This document shows, piece by piece, positions 17,564 to 26,697 of a DNA stretch of 64,000 nucleotides. Numbering within the stretch: the first letter of the stretch is position 1; each line of letters begins with the position of its first letter. This DNA is from an uncultured Neomegalonema sp. (lineage in GTDB: Bacteria; Pseudomonadota; Alphaproteobacteria; Rhodobacterales; Rhodobacteraceae): contig CALLLP010000010.1 in assembly GCA_938008165.1 (NCBI GenBank), positions 62,001-126,000 on the forward strand, in the 5' to 3' direction. Position numbers and translations under genes: made by a program. The notes under the pieces were generated by a model. The model had not been told where the DNA came from. It saw nothing but the letters and a program-made list of their open reading frames with translations, and did no database searches.

Positions 17564-20500
17564 CTACCCCGCTTCTGCCAGCAAGGTCGCGTTGCCTCCG
17601 GCCGCCGTGGTATCGATGCACACGACGCGCTCATGGGCATAGGCGACCGGATCGCTCCGCGCCGCAATCAGCGGAACGATCGGCCCATCGCGGCGCGCGA
17701 GCGCATCTCTCAGAGCATTATCACCGCCGATATACGCGGCGGCATCGATCGGCATATCCGCGATCGTCCCCGGATCGATCCGGCCATCCAGCGCGATGAC
17801 GGGCAAACCCGCTTCCGTCAAGGACGCCAGTGCTTTGGGCGCACCGGGCGCAACGGCAAGCACCGCATTGCCCGCGCGCAGGGCTTGGACGGCCTGATCG
17901 AGAGCGCTCTGCGCATCGGGGCCAAGGCACAGCACCGTCCCACGCGGCACGAGCGACAGGCGGTTCGACTCGCCAGTCGGGCCGGGTAGATCAATCGGTC
18001 CCATATCGAGCGTCGCCGCCGATGCCATCGCCCCCGCCGCCTTGCCACGCAGAGCCGCGCGCAAAGCGCTGATCCGATCCCGGCGGCTGGCCCATTCCGT
18101 TGCATCTATCGCTTGCAAAGCCGTAGAAACCACATCGCGCCCAAGGGTAGGCGTATCGATGCACGGCACATCCTGCGGTAGTTCCTTGCGAAAACGCGTC
18201 AGGTAATGCGGGCCGCCCGCTTTTGGGCCAGTACCAGACAGCCCCTCACCCCCGAAGGGCTGACTACCGACAACCGCGCCGATCTGATTGCGATTGACGT
18301 AGAGATTACCAGCCTTCACCGAATCCACGACATCCTGCACCCGGCGGTCGATGCGGGTATGAACGCCGAAGGTCAGGCCATAGCCCCGATCATTGATCGC
18401 ATCGATCACCGCGTCCAGATGCTCCGCATCGAAGCGCGCAACATGCAGGACCGGGCCAAAGATTTCGCGTTCTATCGCCTCGATGCCGGTGGTACGAATG
18501 ATCGTCGGGGCGATGAATAGTCCCGTATCGGGCACATCCATTCGCTTGATCACACGCCCCTGCGCCTCCGCTGTGTCGATATATTCCCGGATCATATCGC
18601 GGGCATTGGCATCGATCACCGGGCCAACATCGGTAGAAACGGGCCAGGAATCCTCGATCACCAGCGTATCCATCGCCCCGCAGAGCATATCCATCATCCG
18701 TTCCTCGACCTCCTGCTGAATATAGAGGACGCGCAGGGCGGAGCATCGTTGACCCGCACTCTGGAACGCGCTGACGACGATATCGCGCACGGCCTGTTCC
18801 GGCAGGGCGGTGCTGTCGACGATCATGGCGTTCAGCCCCCCCGTCTCCGCGATCAACATCGCATCGGGGGCGGTCTGTGCGAGTTGCCGGTCGATGATCT
18901 TCGCCACCTCGGTCGAGCCGGTAAAACATACGCCCGCAATGCGCGGATCGGCGGTCAGCGGCGCCCCGACCGATGGCCCATCACCCGGTAAAAGCTGGAC
19001 CACGCCCTCCGGTACCCCTGCCTTATGCATCAGGTCGATGGCCCGTGCGGCGATCAGTGGCGTTTGCTCGGCAGGCTTGGCGATCACCGCATTGCCCGTC
19101 ACAAGAGCCGCCGCAATCTGACCCGTAAAGATGGCCAGTGGAAAATTCCACGGCGAGATACAGACGATCACTCCCCGCGGGACATGATCGGTCTTTGTCG
19201 CGCGCTCCTCCGCAGCGTAATAGCGCAGAAAATCGACCGCCTCGCGGATCTCGGCAATCGTATCGATCACGATCTTTCCCGCCTCGCGCGCGGCAAGGGC
19301 GAAGAATTCGCAGGCGTTTTCCTCATAGAGATCGGCAATCCGCTCAAGGATCGCGGCGCGTGCAGCACCCCCCATCGCCCCCCATGCGCCCTGCGCGGCC
19401 AGTGCCGTCTCGACCGTCGCCGCCGCATCCGCCGGGGTCGCCTCGATCACCGTACCGACGACCTCGCCGGGATAAGCGGGATTGACGATGGGGCGGGGGG
19501 TGCCACTGCCCTGCCCCGCTGTCCATCTATAGGGGACGGCAAAGGGCGCGCGACCTGCTTCGATCCGGGCCAGATCGACCGGATCGGTATGATCCCAGCC
19601 TTTCGCATTCCGGCGCTTTCCGAACAGGCGATCAGGCCGGATAATGGCGTCGTTCGGCGTACCATCCGCCTCCATAAACGGATCACGAGCGACGGTCTCA
19701 GGGGCCACATCCTCATCGACGATCTGGTTCACGAATGAACTGTTCGCACCGTTTTCCAATAACCGGCGAACGAGATAGGCCAAAAGATCGCGATGCGCCC
19801 CCACGGGGGCATAGATGCGGCAGCGCGTGCCCTCGGCCTTCATCACGGCGTCGTGCAGCACCTCGCCCATGCCATGCAGACGCTGGAATTCAAAGCCATC
19901 GCGGTCATTGCCCGCCATCTCCAGCACCGCAGCGACGGTATGGGCGTTATGGGTCGCGAATTGCGGATAGATGCGCGCACGCATCGACAGCAGCTTGCGG
20001 GCACAGGCAACATAGCTGACATCGGTATTGGCCTTTTTGGTGAAGACCGGAAAGCCCTCCAGACCGAAGACTTGCGCGCGCTTTACTTCCGTATCCCAAT
20101 ACGCACCCTTGACCAGCCGTATCATGATCTTTCGGTCCAGCCGCTCGGCCAAGGAATACAGCCAGTCGATCACATATGATGCGCGCGGGCCATAGGCCTG
20201 CACCACCACGCCAAACCCCTCCCATCCTTCAAGCGAGGGGTCGGACAAAACCGCTTCGATCACATCGAGCGACAGGTCGAGGCGATCCTGTTCTTCGGCA
20301 TCGATATTAAAACCGATCTTCGCCTCTTTCGCCGCGCGGGCAAGCTGAAGCGTACGCGAGATCATCTCCGGCAGCATCGTGTCCCCTTGTCCGCGCTCAT
20401 ACCGGGGGTGCAGAGCGGAGAGTTTCACGGAAATGCCGGGATTGTCCTTGATGCGCTCGCTTTTGGCGCGGGCGGCAATCGCCGCAATCGCCTGGGCATA

Positions 20501-21139
20501 GGCGCCGTGGTAATAGGCCGCGTCGGCTTCGGTGCGGGCGGCCTCGCCCAGCATGTCGTAGGAATAGGTATAGCCGCGCTCGACCATCGCGGAGCCGCGC
20601 TTCATCGCCTCGCGAATATCCCGGCCCAGCACGAATTGCGCCCCCATCTCGCGCATGGCGCGGCCCACCGCCGTGCGGATGACCGGCTCACCAAGGCGGC
20701 GCACCATGCCCCGCAGCGCCCCGACGATCCCCGCGTCATCTTCATCGTCCAGCACGCGCCCGGTCAACATCAGCCCCCATGTCGAGGCATTGACCATCAA
20801 TGACCCGGAATCGCCCACATGCGCGCCCCAGTCATGGGGGGCGATCTTATCCTGAATCAGTTCGTCAATCGTCTCGGCATCGGGCACACGCAACAGCGCC
20901 TCGGCCAGCGACATCAGCGCCACGCCCTCTTTCGTGGAAAGGCCATATTCCGCAAGGAACGATTCCATCATCCCCGGATCGCCGGATTGTCGCACATCGC
21001 GCACCATGCCCGCCGCCCGCTCGGTAATGCGCTGGCGCTCATTGGCGGATAAACCGGCCATATCGATCAGGGACGAAATCGTCGTCGCCTCATCGGCGAG
21101 CGTCGCGGCGCGAATGGCGGTACGGTCGAGCGCGATCAT
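17564..21139 (-). CDS. putA: Bifunctional proline dehydrogenase / P5C dehydrogenase
   Basis: PutA of 1191 residues, oxidising proline to glutamate through pyrroline-5-carboxylate using FAD then NAD+. The proline dehydrogenase barrel occupies roughly residues 90-475, with RLVKGAYWDTE typical of the FAD-binding barrel. The aldehyde dehydrogenase part spans about 540-1000, with FTGSTEVAKI and the nucleophile in SAGQRCSALR. The C-terminal about 150 residues form an extra ALDH-like tail seen in long PutA proteins. The protein lacks the N-terminal ribbon-helix-helix DNA-binding domain of E. coli PutA, consistent with regulation by a separate PutR. Start at 21139 has AGGAGG eight bases upstream. Confidence 0.96.
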   Translation of the reverse strand: MIALDRTAIRAATLADEATTISSLIDMAGLSANERQRITERAAGMVRDVRQSGDPGMMESFLAEYGLSTKEGVALMSLAEALLRVPDAETIDELIQDKIAPHDWGAHVGDSGSLMVNASTWGLMLTGRVLDDEDDAGIVGALRGMVRRLGEPVIRTAVGRAMREMGAQFVLGRDIREAMKRGSAMVERGYTYSYDMLGEAARTEADAAYYHGAYAQAIAAIAARAKSERIKDNPGISVKLSALHPRYERGQGDTMLPEMISRTLQLARAAKEAKIGFNIDAEEQDRLDLSLDVIEAVLSDPSLEGWEGFGVVVQAYGPRASYVIDWLYSLAERLDRKIMIRLVKGAYWDTEVKRAQVFGLEGFPVFTKKANTDVSYVACARKLLSMRARIYPQFATHNAHTVAAVLEMAGNDRDGFEFQRLHGMGEVLHDAVMKAEGTRCRIYAPVGAHRDLLAYLVRRLLENGANSSFVNQIVDEDVAPETVARDPFMEADGTPNDAIIRPDRLFGKRRNAKGWDHTDPVDLARIEAGRAPFAVPYRWTAGQGSGTPRPIVNPAYPGEVVGTVIEATPADAAATVETALAAQGAWGAMGGAARAAILERIADLYEENACEFFALAAREAGKIVIDTIAEIREAVDFLRYYAAEERATKTDHVPRGVIVCISPWNFPLAIFTGQIAAALVTGNAVIAKPAEQTPLIAARAIDLMHKAGVPEGVVQLLPGDGPSVGAPLTADPRIAGVCFTGSTEVAKIIDRQLAQTAPDAMLIAETGGLNAMIVDSTALPEQAVRDIVVSAFQSAGQRCSALRVLYIQQEVEERMMDMLCGAMDTLVIEDSWPVSTDVGPVIDANARDMIREYIDTAEAQGRVIKRMDVPDTGLFIAPTIIRTTGIEAIEREIFGPVLHVARFDAEHLDAVIDAINDRGYGLTFGVHTRIDRRVQDVVDSVKAGNLYVNRNQIGAVVGSQPFGGEGLSGTGPKAGGPHYLTRFRKELPQDVPCIDTPTLGRDVVSTALQAIDATEWASRRDRISALRAALRGKAAGAMASAATLDMGPIDLPGPTGESNRLSLVPRGTVLCLGPDAQSALDQAVQALRAGNAVLAVAPGAPKALASLTEAGLPVIALDGRIDPGTIADMPIDAAAYIGGDNALRDALARRDGPIVPLIAARSDPVAYAHERVVCIDTTAAGGNATLLAEAG

Positions 21140-21198
21140 GGGGTCTTCCTCCTGACGAGACGCATCCATTCTATACCGCCATGGGGTTTCATGCGGCC

Positions 21199-21217
21199 TG
21201 TATCCATGGACCATACA
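21199..21217. promoter_or_regulatory. Candidate PutR operator in putA-putR gap
   Basis: TGTAT and ATACA are exact reverse complements separated by nine bases (CCATGGACC), a 19-bp element centred 57 bases from the putR start and 69 from the putA start. Size and symmetry suit an Lrp/AsnC-type dimer site. No binding evidence beyond position. Confidence 0.45.
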
Positions 21218-21265
21218 GTCTTTCAGACCTTTTATTCGGGTATCGAACAGTTTATTCAGAACCTT

Positions 21266-21724
21266 ATGGCCGATAAAACCGACATTATGGACCGCGCCGA
21301 CCGACGCATTCTCACTGCCTTGCGCGCGGATGCCCGCTTGTCGATGACCGCCTTGGGCGAACAGGTCGGATTATCGAAATCTCCCGTGACCACGCGGGTA
21401 CGGCGCCTGGAGGCAGAAGGCTTTATCCTCGGCTATCGCGCTGTGCTCGACCCGGCGAAGATGGGCGAGGCACAGGTCGCCTTCGTGCAGGTAACGCTGG
21501 GCGACACTACGTCCGAAGCGCTGGAGGCTTTCAACACCGCCGTGCGCAAGACATCGGAAATCGAGGCGTGCCATATGATTGCAGGGGGCTTCGACTACCT
21601 GCTTAAAATTCGCACCCGCGATATGAGCACCTATCGTAAGGCACTGGGCGAAACGATCTCGCGTCTGCCCCATGTCGCACAGACTTCGACCTTCATGGCG
21701 ATGGAAACCGTGAAAGAAGGGTAG
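21266..21724 (+). CDS. putR: Lrp/AsnC-family proline regulator
   Basis: Lrp-type transcription factor of 152 residues divergent from putA, the normal PutR position in alphaproteobacteria; it activates putA in response to proline. N-terminal HTH at about residues 8-55 (LTALRADARLSMTALGEQVGLSKSPVTTRV) and C-terminal AsnC effector domain with GGFDYLLKIRT near 112-122. The ATG at 21266 gives the standard family length; the frame is open from 21191 but those codons run through the likely operator. A related, altered gene follows 46 bases downstream. Confidence 0.9.
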   Translation: MADKTDIMDRADRRILTALRADARLSMTALGEQVGLSKSPVTTRVRRLEAEGFILGYRAVLDPAKMGEAQVAFVQVTLGDTTSEALEAFNTAVRKTSEIEACHMIAGGFDYLLKIRTRDMSTYRKALGETISRLPHVAQTSTFMAMETVKEG

Positions 21725-21770
21725 CGGATTCGAGTTCATCCCCACTGTAAAACACGCTACAGCATCGGGT

Positions 21771-22319
21771 ATGGAAGATGACGCATCGACAAATCAGCCC
21801 CCTCCCGCTTCTCCCCCGCATCGCGATGATCGGGAGCGAAAGCTTTTGGAAACACTGCATCACAGCGAACCGATGCATATCATGCGGCTGGCGGAATGGA
21901 CCGGCTGGATCGCGCCACGGGAAAAACGGGAATCGCTGACCTATAAACTGCGCACCCTGTTCGGGGGCGTGAAAACGAATGGCTCGCCTCAGATCAAGCG
22001 ATTGGAGAAAGACGGCTCGATTCTGGGGTATCGCGCCGTGGTCAATCCGAGTTTGCTTGATCTTGGGCAGGTGATGTTCGTTCAGGTGGCCCTGCGCGAC
22101 ACCAGCAAGGAAACGCGTGATTCCTTCACACGGGCAGTTCATGCCATCGGGGAAATCGAAACCTGTCATATGATAACGGGCGATTTCCATTATATGCTGA
22201 CGATACGCACGCGCAGCGTCGATGCCTTTCAGGGTCTCCTGACCGAACAGATCGCACAGCTACCCGCCGTCGCCCGCACAACGACCATCATCGCAATGAA
22301 AACCATTAAGACACGCTAA
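21771..22319 (+). CDS. Divergent Lrp/AsnC-family paralogue with altered HTH
   Basis: 182-residue protein whose C-terminal AsnC domain clearly resembles the preceding PutR: ILGYRAVVNPSLL matches ILGYRAVLDPAKM, and EIETCHMITGDFHYMLTIRT matches EIEACHMIAGGFDYLLKIRT. The N-terminal half is different. After a 20-residue acidic/proline-rich leader, the two HTH helices (MRLAEWTGWIA and PQIKRLEKDGS) are separated by about 20-25 extra, mostly basic residues where a normal Lrp has a short turn. The gene has no stop or frameshift. It probably arose by tandem duplication of putR. It may bind different DNA or act as a dominant hetero-oligomer partner. Confidence 0.75.
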   Translation: MEDDASTNQPPPASPPHRDDRERKLLETLHHSEPMHIMRLAEWTGWIAPREKRESLTYKLRTLFGGVKTNGSPQIKRLEKDGSILGYRAVVNPSLLDLGQVMFVQVALRDTSKETRDSFTRAVHAIGEIETCHMITGDFHYMLTIRTRSVDAFQGLLTEQIAQLPAVARTTTIIAMKTIKTR

Positions 22320-22320
22320 G

Positions 22321-23154
22321 TCAGAGAGTCCAGTCGCGGTCGTTTGACAGCGAGGGGATGCGTTTTCGGGCCTCGGCGATTTTTGCCAGATCGAGATCGG
22401 CGAAGACGACGCCCTCCCCTTCTCCCGCATCCGCGAGAATCTCACCCCACGGATCGATAATCAGCGAATGGCCATAGCTTTCGCGCAAGGACGTCTCGTC
22501 CTGCCCGTGATGCGGTCCCCATTGGGCCGGGGCGATGACGAAACACCCGCTTTCGATCGCTCGTGCCTTGAGCAGCGTATGCCAATGCGCGCGGCCCGTC
22601 GGGGCGGTAAAGGCGCTCGGTACGGTCAGAACCTGCGCCCCCGCCTGTGCCAGCGCCCGATACAGCGCCGGAAACCGCAGATCGTAGCAAATGGTCAGGC
22701 CAAGCTGTGCCCATCCGGCATCCGTCACGACGGCGCGCTCTCCGGGGCGATAGGATGCCGCCTCGCGAAAGCGCCCCTGCTCGCCCAGATCGGCCTCGAA
22801 CATATGGATTTTGTCGTAACGGGCCGCGATTTCCCCGGTTCGGTCGATCAGGAACGATCGGTTGACCGCGCGCTCCTCCTCGCCCTCGGCCTTCAGTGCC
22901 AGCGACCCAATGAGAATCCCGATGCCATGGATCGCGGCCCTTTCCTGAATCGCGGCAAGACAGGGATCGTCCGCCTCGTCCAGAATCGTGCGGAACAGCG
23001 CCTCGCGCCCCGGTGCGATCAGGTTCGTGACTTCGGGCGTCGCAACGAATTGCGCCCCGCCCTTCGCCGCTTCATCGATCAATGCACAGACGCGCCCGCG
23101 ATTGCGCTCGACATCGCCGGTCGCATTGGTCTGGACGAGGGCAACGCGCGTCAC
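22321..23154 (-). CDS. Carbon-nitrogen hydrolase (nitrilase family, Nit-like)
   Basis: Nitrilase-superfamily amidohydrolase of 277 residues using a Glu-Lys-Cys triad. The lysine is in DKIHMFEADL (about residue 110), the nucleophilic cysteine in TICYDLRFP (about 153). Closest in appearance to the Nit1/Nit2 branch, which removes deaminated glutathione or 2-oxoglutaramate-type side products. It begins with GTG two bases after the grxC stop, so the two form an operon, which loosely supports a glutathione-related role. Its end is one base from the end of the Lrp paralogue on the other strand. Confidence 0.9.
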   Translation of the reverse strand: MTRVALVQTNATGDVERNRGRVCALIDEAAKGGAQFVATPEVTNLIAPGREALFRTILDEADDPCLAAIQERAAIHGIGILIGSLALKAEGEEERAVNRSFLIDRTGEIAARYDKIHMFEADLGEQGRFREAASYRPGERAVVTDAGWAQLGLTICYDLRFPALYRALAQAGAQVLTVPSAFTAPTGRAHWHTLLKARAIESGCFVIAPAQWGPHHGQDETSLRESYGHSLIIDPWGEILADAGEGEGVVFADLDLAKIAEARKRIPSLSNDRDWTL

Positions 23155-23156
23155 GA

Positions 23157-23414
23157 TCAGGCCGCGAGCAAGGGATCGAGATTGCCCGCGCGATCAAGGG
23201 CGTTCATATCGTCAAAGCCACCGATATGGGTATCATTGATGAAAATCTGCGGCACCGTGCGCCCCCCGCCGGAGCGGCGCACCATCTCGTCGAATTTCGT
23301 GGCGTCTCTGGCGACAGGATACTCCTCGAACGCGATTCCCTTACGGCTCAGCATCCGTTTTGCCATCATGCAATATCCGCAGGTTGCCTTCGTATAGAGT
23401 TCGACTTTCGCCAT
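23157..23414 (-). CDS. grxC: Glutaredoxin 3
   Basis: 85-residue class I glutaredoxin that reduces disulfides with glutathione. The active site is TCGYCMM, that is CGYC where many family members have CPYC. TVPQIFINDTHIGG contains the cis-proline and the glutathione-binding loop, and GGFDDM the C-terminal signature. I place the start at the ATG at 23414 since GAGGA lies five bases upstream; the in-frame ATG at 23420 abuts the ribosome-binding site. Upstream partner of the nitrilase-family gene. Confidence 0.93.
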   Translation of the reverse strand: MAKVELYTKATCGYCMMAKRMLSRKGIAFEEYPVARDATKFDEMVRRSGGGRTVPQIFINDTHIGGFDDMNALDRAGNLDPLLAA

Positions 23415-23486
23415 AATCATCCTCGTCGGTTGCTATCTCATCAACCGGGTTAGCGCATTTTTTTGATCGAAGAAAGAGGGTGTGAA

Positions 23487-24260
23487 CTAACTGTGAACAT
23501 CCTCCTCGCGCGACACGCGGGCAAAGACCAGCACATCGATCGACGCCGCCCCTGCCGCGTGCAGAACCCGCGCGGATGCGTTCAGGGTCGCGCCGGTGGT
23601 CATCACATCATCGACCAGCACGACCCGCTTTCCGGCAACGCGATGGGGGACGGGGCAGGCGAAAGCCCCCTCCACATTGCGTCGTCGCTGCTCAAAACTG
23701 CGCCCGCGTTGACTGCCGGTCGGGCGGGTGCGGATCAGAATGCCGGGGCCATGGCCAAGCCGCAGCTCCCCGGCGATCCGACGCGACAACTCGGCGGATT
23801 GGTTCATGCGCCGCTTTACCCGCCGTGTCCAATGCAGCGGCACGGGGATCACCAGATCGGCAGAGGAGAGAATATCCGCCCCGGCCCGGCGCATCCATGC
23901 GGCCATGGGCCGGGCAATATCGGGCCGGTCCCCATGCTTGAGCGACAGGATAAGCCGCCGCGACACGCCGCCATACACCGTCGCCGCCCGCGCCCCGTTC
24001 CATAACAGGCGCAGCCCGTCACAGGCCCCGCATTGCCCATCGCCACCGTATTCCTCAGGCATCGCATGGGCGCAATGGGTGCATCGCGGACCGCTGACCA
24101 GACGCAGATCATGCCAGCATTCCGAACACAATCCATGCGGGTCGGAAACATCGGCGCCACACCCCATACAGGCAGGCGGCCAGATCATCGCGGCGATCCC
24201 ACGGCCCAGACTGCGACGAAAACGTCCCGCTTGTGCGAATATTTGCCCTGCGCTTTCCAT
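23487..24260 (-). CDS. comF: ComF-family phosphoribosyltransferase-like protein
   Basis: 257-residue ComF-type protein, linked to DNA uptake in competent bacteria; biochemistry in alphaproteobacteria is unclear. The N-terminal double zinc ribbon carries paired cysteines (CMGCGAD, CSECW, CTHC, CGACDG, roughly residues 33-85). The C-terminal phosphoribosyltransferase fold ends with the PRPP-binding loop VVLVDDVMTTGATL at about 205-218. The start ATG at 24260 lies 23 bases from the divergent methyltransferase start, so the promoters must overlap the opposite genes. Confidence 0.9.
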   Translation of the reverse strand: MESAGQIFAQAGRFRRSLGRGIAAMIWPPACMGCGADVSDPHGLCSECWHDLRLVSGPRCTHCAHAMPEEYGGDGQCGACDGLRLLWNGARAATVYGGVSRRLILSLKHGDRPDIARPMAAWMRRAGADILSSADLVIPVPLHWTRRVKRRMNQSAELSRRIAGELRLGHGPGILIRTRPTGSQRGRSFEQRRRNVEGAFACPVPHRVAGKRVVLVDDVMTTGATLNASARVLHAAGAASIDVLVFARVSREEDVHS

Positions 24261-24283
24261 GCGCCCGGCTTATACCATGCCAC

Positions 24284-25189
24284 ATGAGCACCACACAGCC
24301 CCTACAGGGACCCTTTGACCGCCGCCTCGTTCGCCATCGCCGCGAGCGGGCCGCCGCGACCCTTGCCGATGCCGATTTCCTGCTCGCCCATGTGCGCGAG
24401 GCGCTGGAAGAACGGTTGACAGATGTAAACCGCCGCTTTTCGCGCATCGCTGTGATCGGCGCAGGCGATGGCTCGGTCGCGCGAATGCTGAATGCGCGCT
24501 ATGCGCCGGATTTGCTGGTGCAGATCGATGGCTCCGCCGCAATGGCGCAAGGGGCGCGATCCGATGGTTTTTCCCTCGTGGCCGATGAGGAAACCCTGCC
24601 CCTCGCCGATGCCTGCCTCGACCTGATCGTCGCGCCCCTGACATTGCATAATGTCAATGACCTGCCCGGTGTGCTTATCCAGATGCGCCGGGCGCTTGCT
24701 CCTGACGGACTTGTGATTGCGGCGATGCTGGCGGGGGAGACGCTTTCCCCCCTGCGCGATGCCTTTGCCCGCGCGGAATTGGAAACTGTGGGCGGGATCA
24801 GCCCGCATGTGGCACCGATGGCCGACCTGCGCGATCTTGGCGGATTGCTACAAAGGGCAGGTCTTGCCCTGCCCGTGGCCGATAAAGAGACGCTGACGGT
24901 ACGCTATGGGTCTCCATTGCGCCTGCTGCAAGACCTGCGCGCCATGGGAGAGAGCAATCCGTTGGCCGAACGCCGCCGGGTTTTCCTGCGCCGGGATACG
25001 CTGATGCGCACCCTCGATATTCTCGTGCAGGACCATGCTGATGACGATGGCAAAGTATCGATCCGCTTCGATATCGCATACCTGCATGGCTGGGCACCAT
25101 CACCCCAGCAACAAAAACCCCTGCGCCCCGGTTCGGCACAAATGCGCCTCGCCGAAGCGCTGGGCACGACAGAACATCCCCTAGAGTGA
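24284..25189 (+). CDS. SAM-dependent methyltransferase, BioC/NDUFAF5-like
   Basis: 301-residue class I methyltransferase-fold protein. The glycine-rich SAM loop reads IAVIGAGDGS (about residues 52-61), and LPLADACLDLIVAPLTLHNVND (about 106-126) is the post-I region. The N-terminal FDRRLVRHRRERAA and overall layout resemble the BioC-like/NDUFAF5 group of alphaproteobacteria. Whether it methylates malonyl-ACP or has a complex I assembly-type role cannot be read from sequence. The ATG at 24284 gives the family-like N terminus; the open frame reaches back into comF. Confidence 0.82.
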   Translation: MSTTQPLQGPFDRRLVRHRRERAAATLADADFLLAHVREALEERLTDVNRRFSRIAVIGAGDGSVARMLNARYAPDLLVQIDGSAAMAQGARSDGFSLVADEETLPLADACLDLIVAPLTLHNVNDLPGVLIQMRRALAPDGLVIAAMLAGETLSPLRDAFARAELETVGGISPHVAPMADLRDLGGLLQRAGLALPVADKETLTVRYGSPLRLLQDLRAMGESNPLAERRRVFLRRDTLMRTLDILVQDHADDDGKVSIRFDIAYLHGWAPSPQQQKPLRPGSAQMRLAEALGTTEHPLE

Positions 25190-25339
25190 ACGCCGATCAA
25201 GTCGGCTCAGAAATTGCGCATTTCCTGACACTTTACGGCTCAACGTGATCGCGTTTCACTCTAAGCGACGATTTGGATCATTGACCCTTGGCCTATCACC
25301 GCTAGCTCTGACCTCACAGTAAACTGAGGAACGGTTCCC

Positions 25340-26437
25340 ATGCTCGACGCGGCCCCTATGAAAGAGACACTGCTCGACCACCCCGGCGAAGGCAGGCTCG
25401 CGCATTCCGGGCCAGACCATCCTCCGGTGCCTCCTTCGAAAATCGGCATTTTGATCGCCAATCTAGGCACACCGGACGATCACAGCTATTGGCCGATGCG
25501 CCGATACTTGAAAGAATTTCTCAGCGACCGGCGCGTTATCGACATCAACCGCGCGCTCTGGTGGCCCCTGCTGAACGGAATCATCCTGACCAAACGCCCC
25601 TTCAGTTCCGGCGAAGCCTATCGGTCGATCTGGAATGAAGAAGCGGGCGAGTCGCCCCTGCTGACAATCACCAAACAACAGACCGAAAAGCTGCGCACAG
25701 CGCTGCACGCGGCCCATGGGGATCATGTGGTCGTTGATTATTGTATGCGCTATGGCAACCCGTCCACGATGTCGGTGATCGAACGGATGCAGAAAGAGGG
25801 CTGCGAACGGATCATCTTTTTCCCACTCTATCCGCAATATGCCGCCCCGACGACGGCGACGGCGAACGATCAGGCGTTTCGTGCCTTGATGGAGCTGCGC
25901 TGGCAGCCCTATATTCGCACGGTCCCCGCCTATTACGAGCATCCGCTCTATATCGAGGCCCTCGCCCAATCGCTGGAACGGCACATGGCCGACCGTAAGG
26001 CAGAGGGTCGCCCACCCCCCGATGTGGTCGTCACATCCTATCACGGCGTTCCAAAACGATACCTGCTTTCCGGCGACCCCTACCATTGCCAATGCCAGAA
26101 AACGACACGGCTGCTACGCGAGCGCCTCGGCTGGTCGAAAGACTTTCTCGAAGTGACATTCCAATCCCGGTTCGGAACAGAAGAATGGCTTCAGCCCTAC
26201 ACCGTGGAGCGCGTTGCGCAGCTTGCGGAGATGGGAAAGAAGGATCTGGTCATCCTTGCCCCCGGATTTTCGGCCGATTGCGTCGAAACGCTGGAAGAGA
26301 TCAACGAAGAGATCAAGGAATCCTTCGAGGAGGCGGGCGGCGAGACATTCAGCTATCTGCCCTGTCTCAACGATGACGACGCCCATATCGATATGCTGCT
26401 CGATGTCATTCAGAAAGAAGGCGCAGGCTGGTTATAG
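25340..26437 (+). CDS. hemH: Ferrochelatase
   Basis: 365-residue ferrochelatase inserting Fe2+ into protoporphyrin IX, last step of protoheme synthesis. GILIANLGTPD near residue 35 is the N-terminal signature, and SYHGVPKRYL at about 233-242 contains the catalytic histidine; ILAPGFSADCVETLEEI near 310 is the C-terminal signature. A roughly 30-residue N-terminal extension precedes the conserved start, a second in-frame ATG being at 25358. TTGACC near 25282 may form a promoter -35 element in the 150-base gap upstream. Confidence 0.96.
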   Translation: MLDAAPMKETLLDHPGEGRLAHSGPDHPPVPPSKIGILIANLGTPDDHSYWPMRRYLKEFLSDRRVIDINRALWWPLLNGIILTKRPFSSGEAYRSIWNEEAGESPLLTITKQQTEKLRTALHAAHGDHVVVDYCMRYGNPSTMSVIERMQKEGCERIIFFPLYPQYAAPTTATANDQAFRALMELRWQPYIRTVPAYYEHPLYIEALAQSLERHMADRKAEGRPPPDVVVTSYHGVPKRYLLSGDPYHCQCQKTTRLLRERLGWSKDFLEVTFQSRFGTEEWLQPYTVERVAQLAEMGKKDLVILAPGFSADCVETLEEINEEIKESFEEAGGETFSYLPCLNDDDAHIDMLLDVIQKEGAGWL

Positions 26438-26697
26438 GCGTCTTTCAGAAAGCCCGACTTCTAATTTTCAAATCAAGTTCTCATAAAACAGGCAGGCATA
26501 GGCTTTTCTTGGCGGTTGAACCCACTAAAAAAACTGCTCCACGCATGATTTCAATCGCTTTTTAAATAGTAACGACGTCCGATTAACCATCAAAAGCCGC
26601 AAATTCTGCGGCCCTTGTCCCAAACGTCCCATTTTGGCGCGCATTTTGCTTTGAGTTGAAGCATCGGGGATTTATCGGTTATTAGGGGCACCGCAGC
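26438..26697. promoter_or_regulatory. AT-rich gap with CtrA half-site and small hairpin
   Basis: No gene is visible in these 260 bases. They are distinctly AT-rich. TTAACCAT at 26583-26590 equals the CtrA half-site known from Caulobacter. A hairpin, GCCGCA and TGCGGC around AATTC, lies at 26596-26612. The stretch presumably contains the promoter of the small membrane protein downstream. The hairpin has no T-run on the plus strand but has TTTTG following on the minus strand. Confidence 0.4.
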
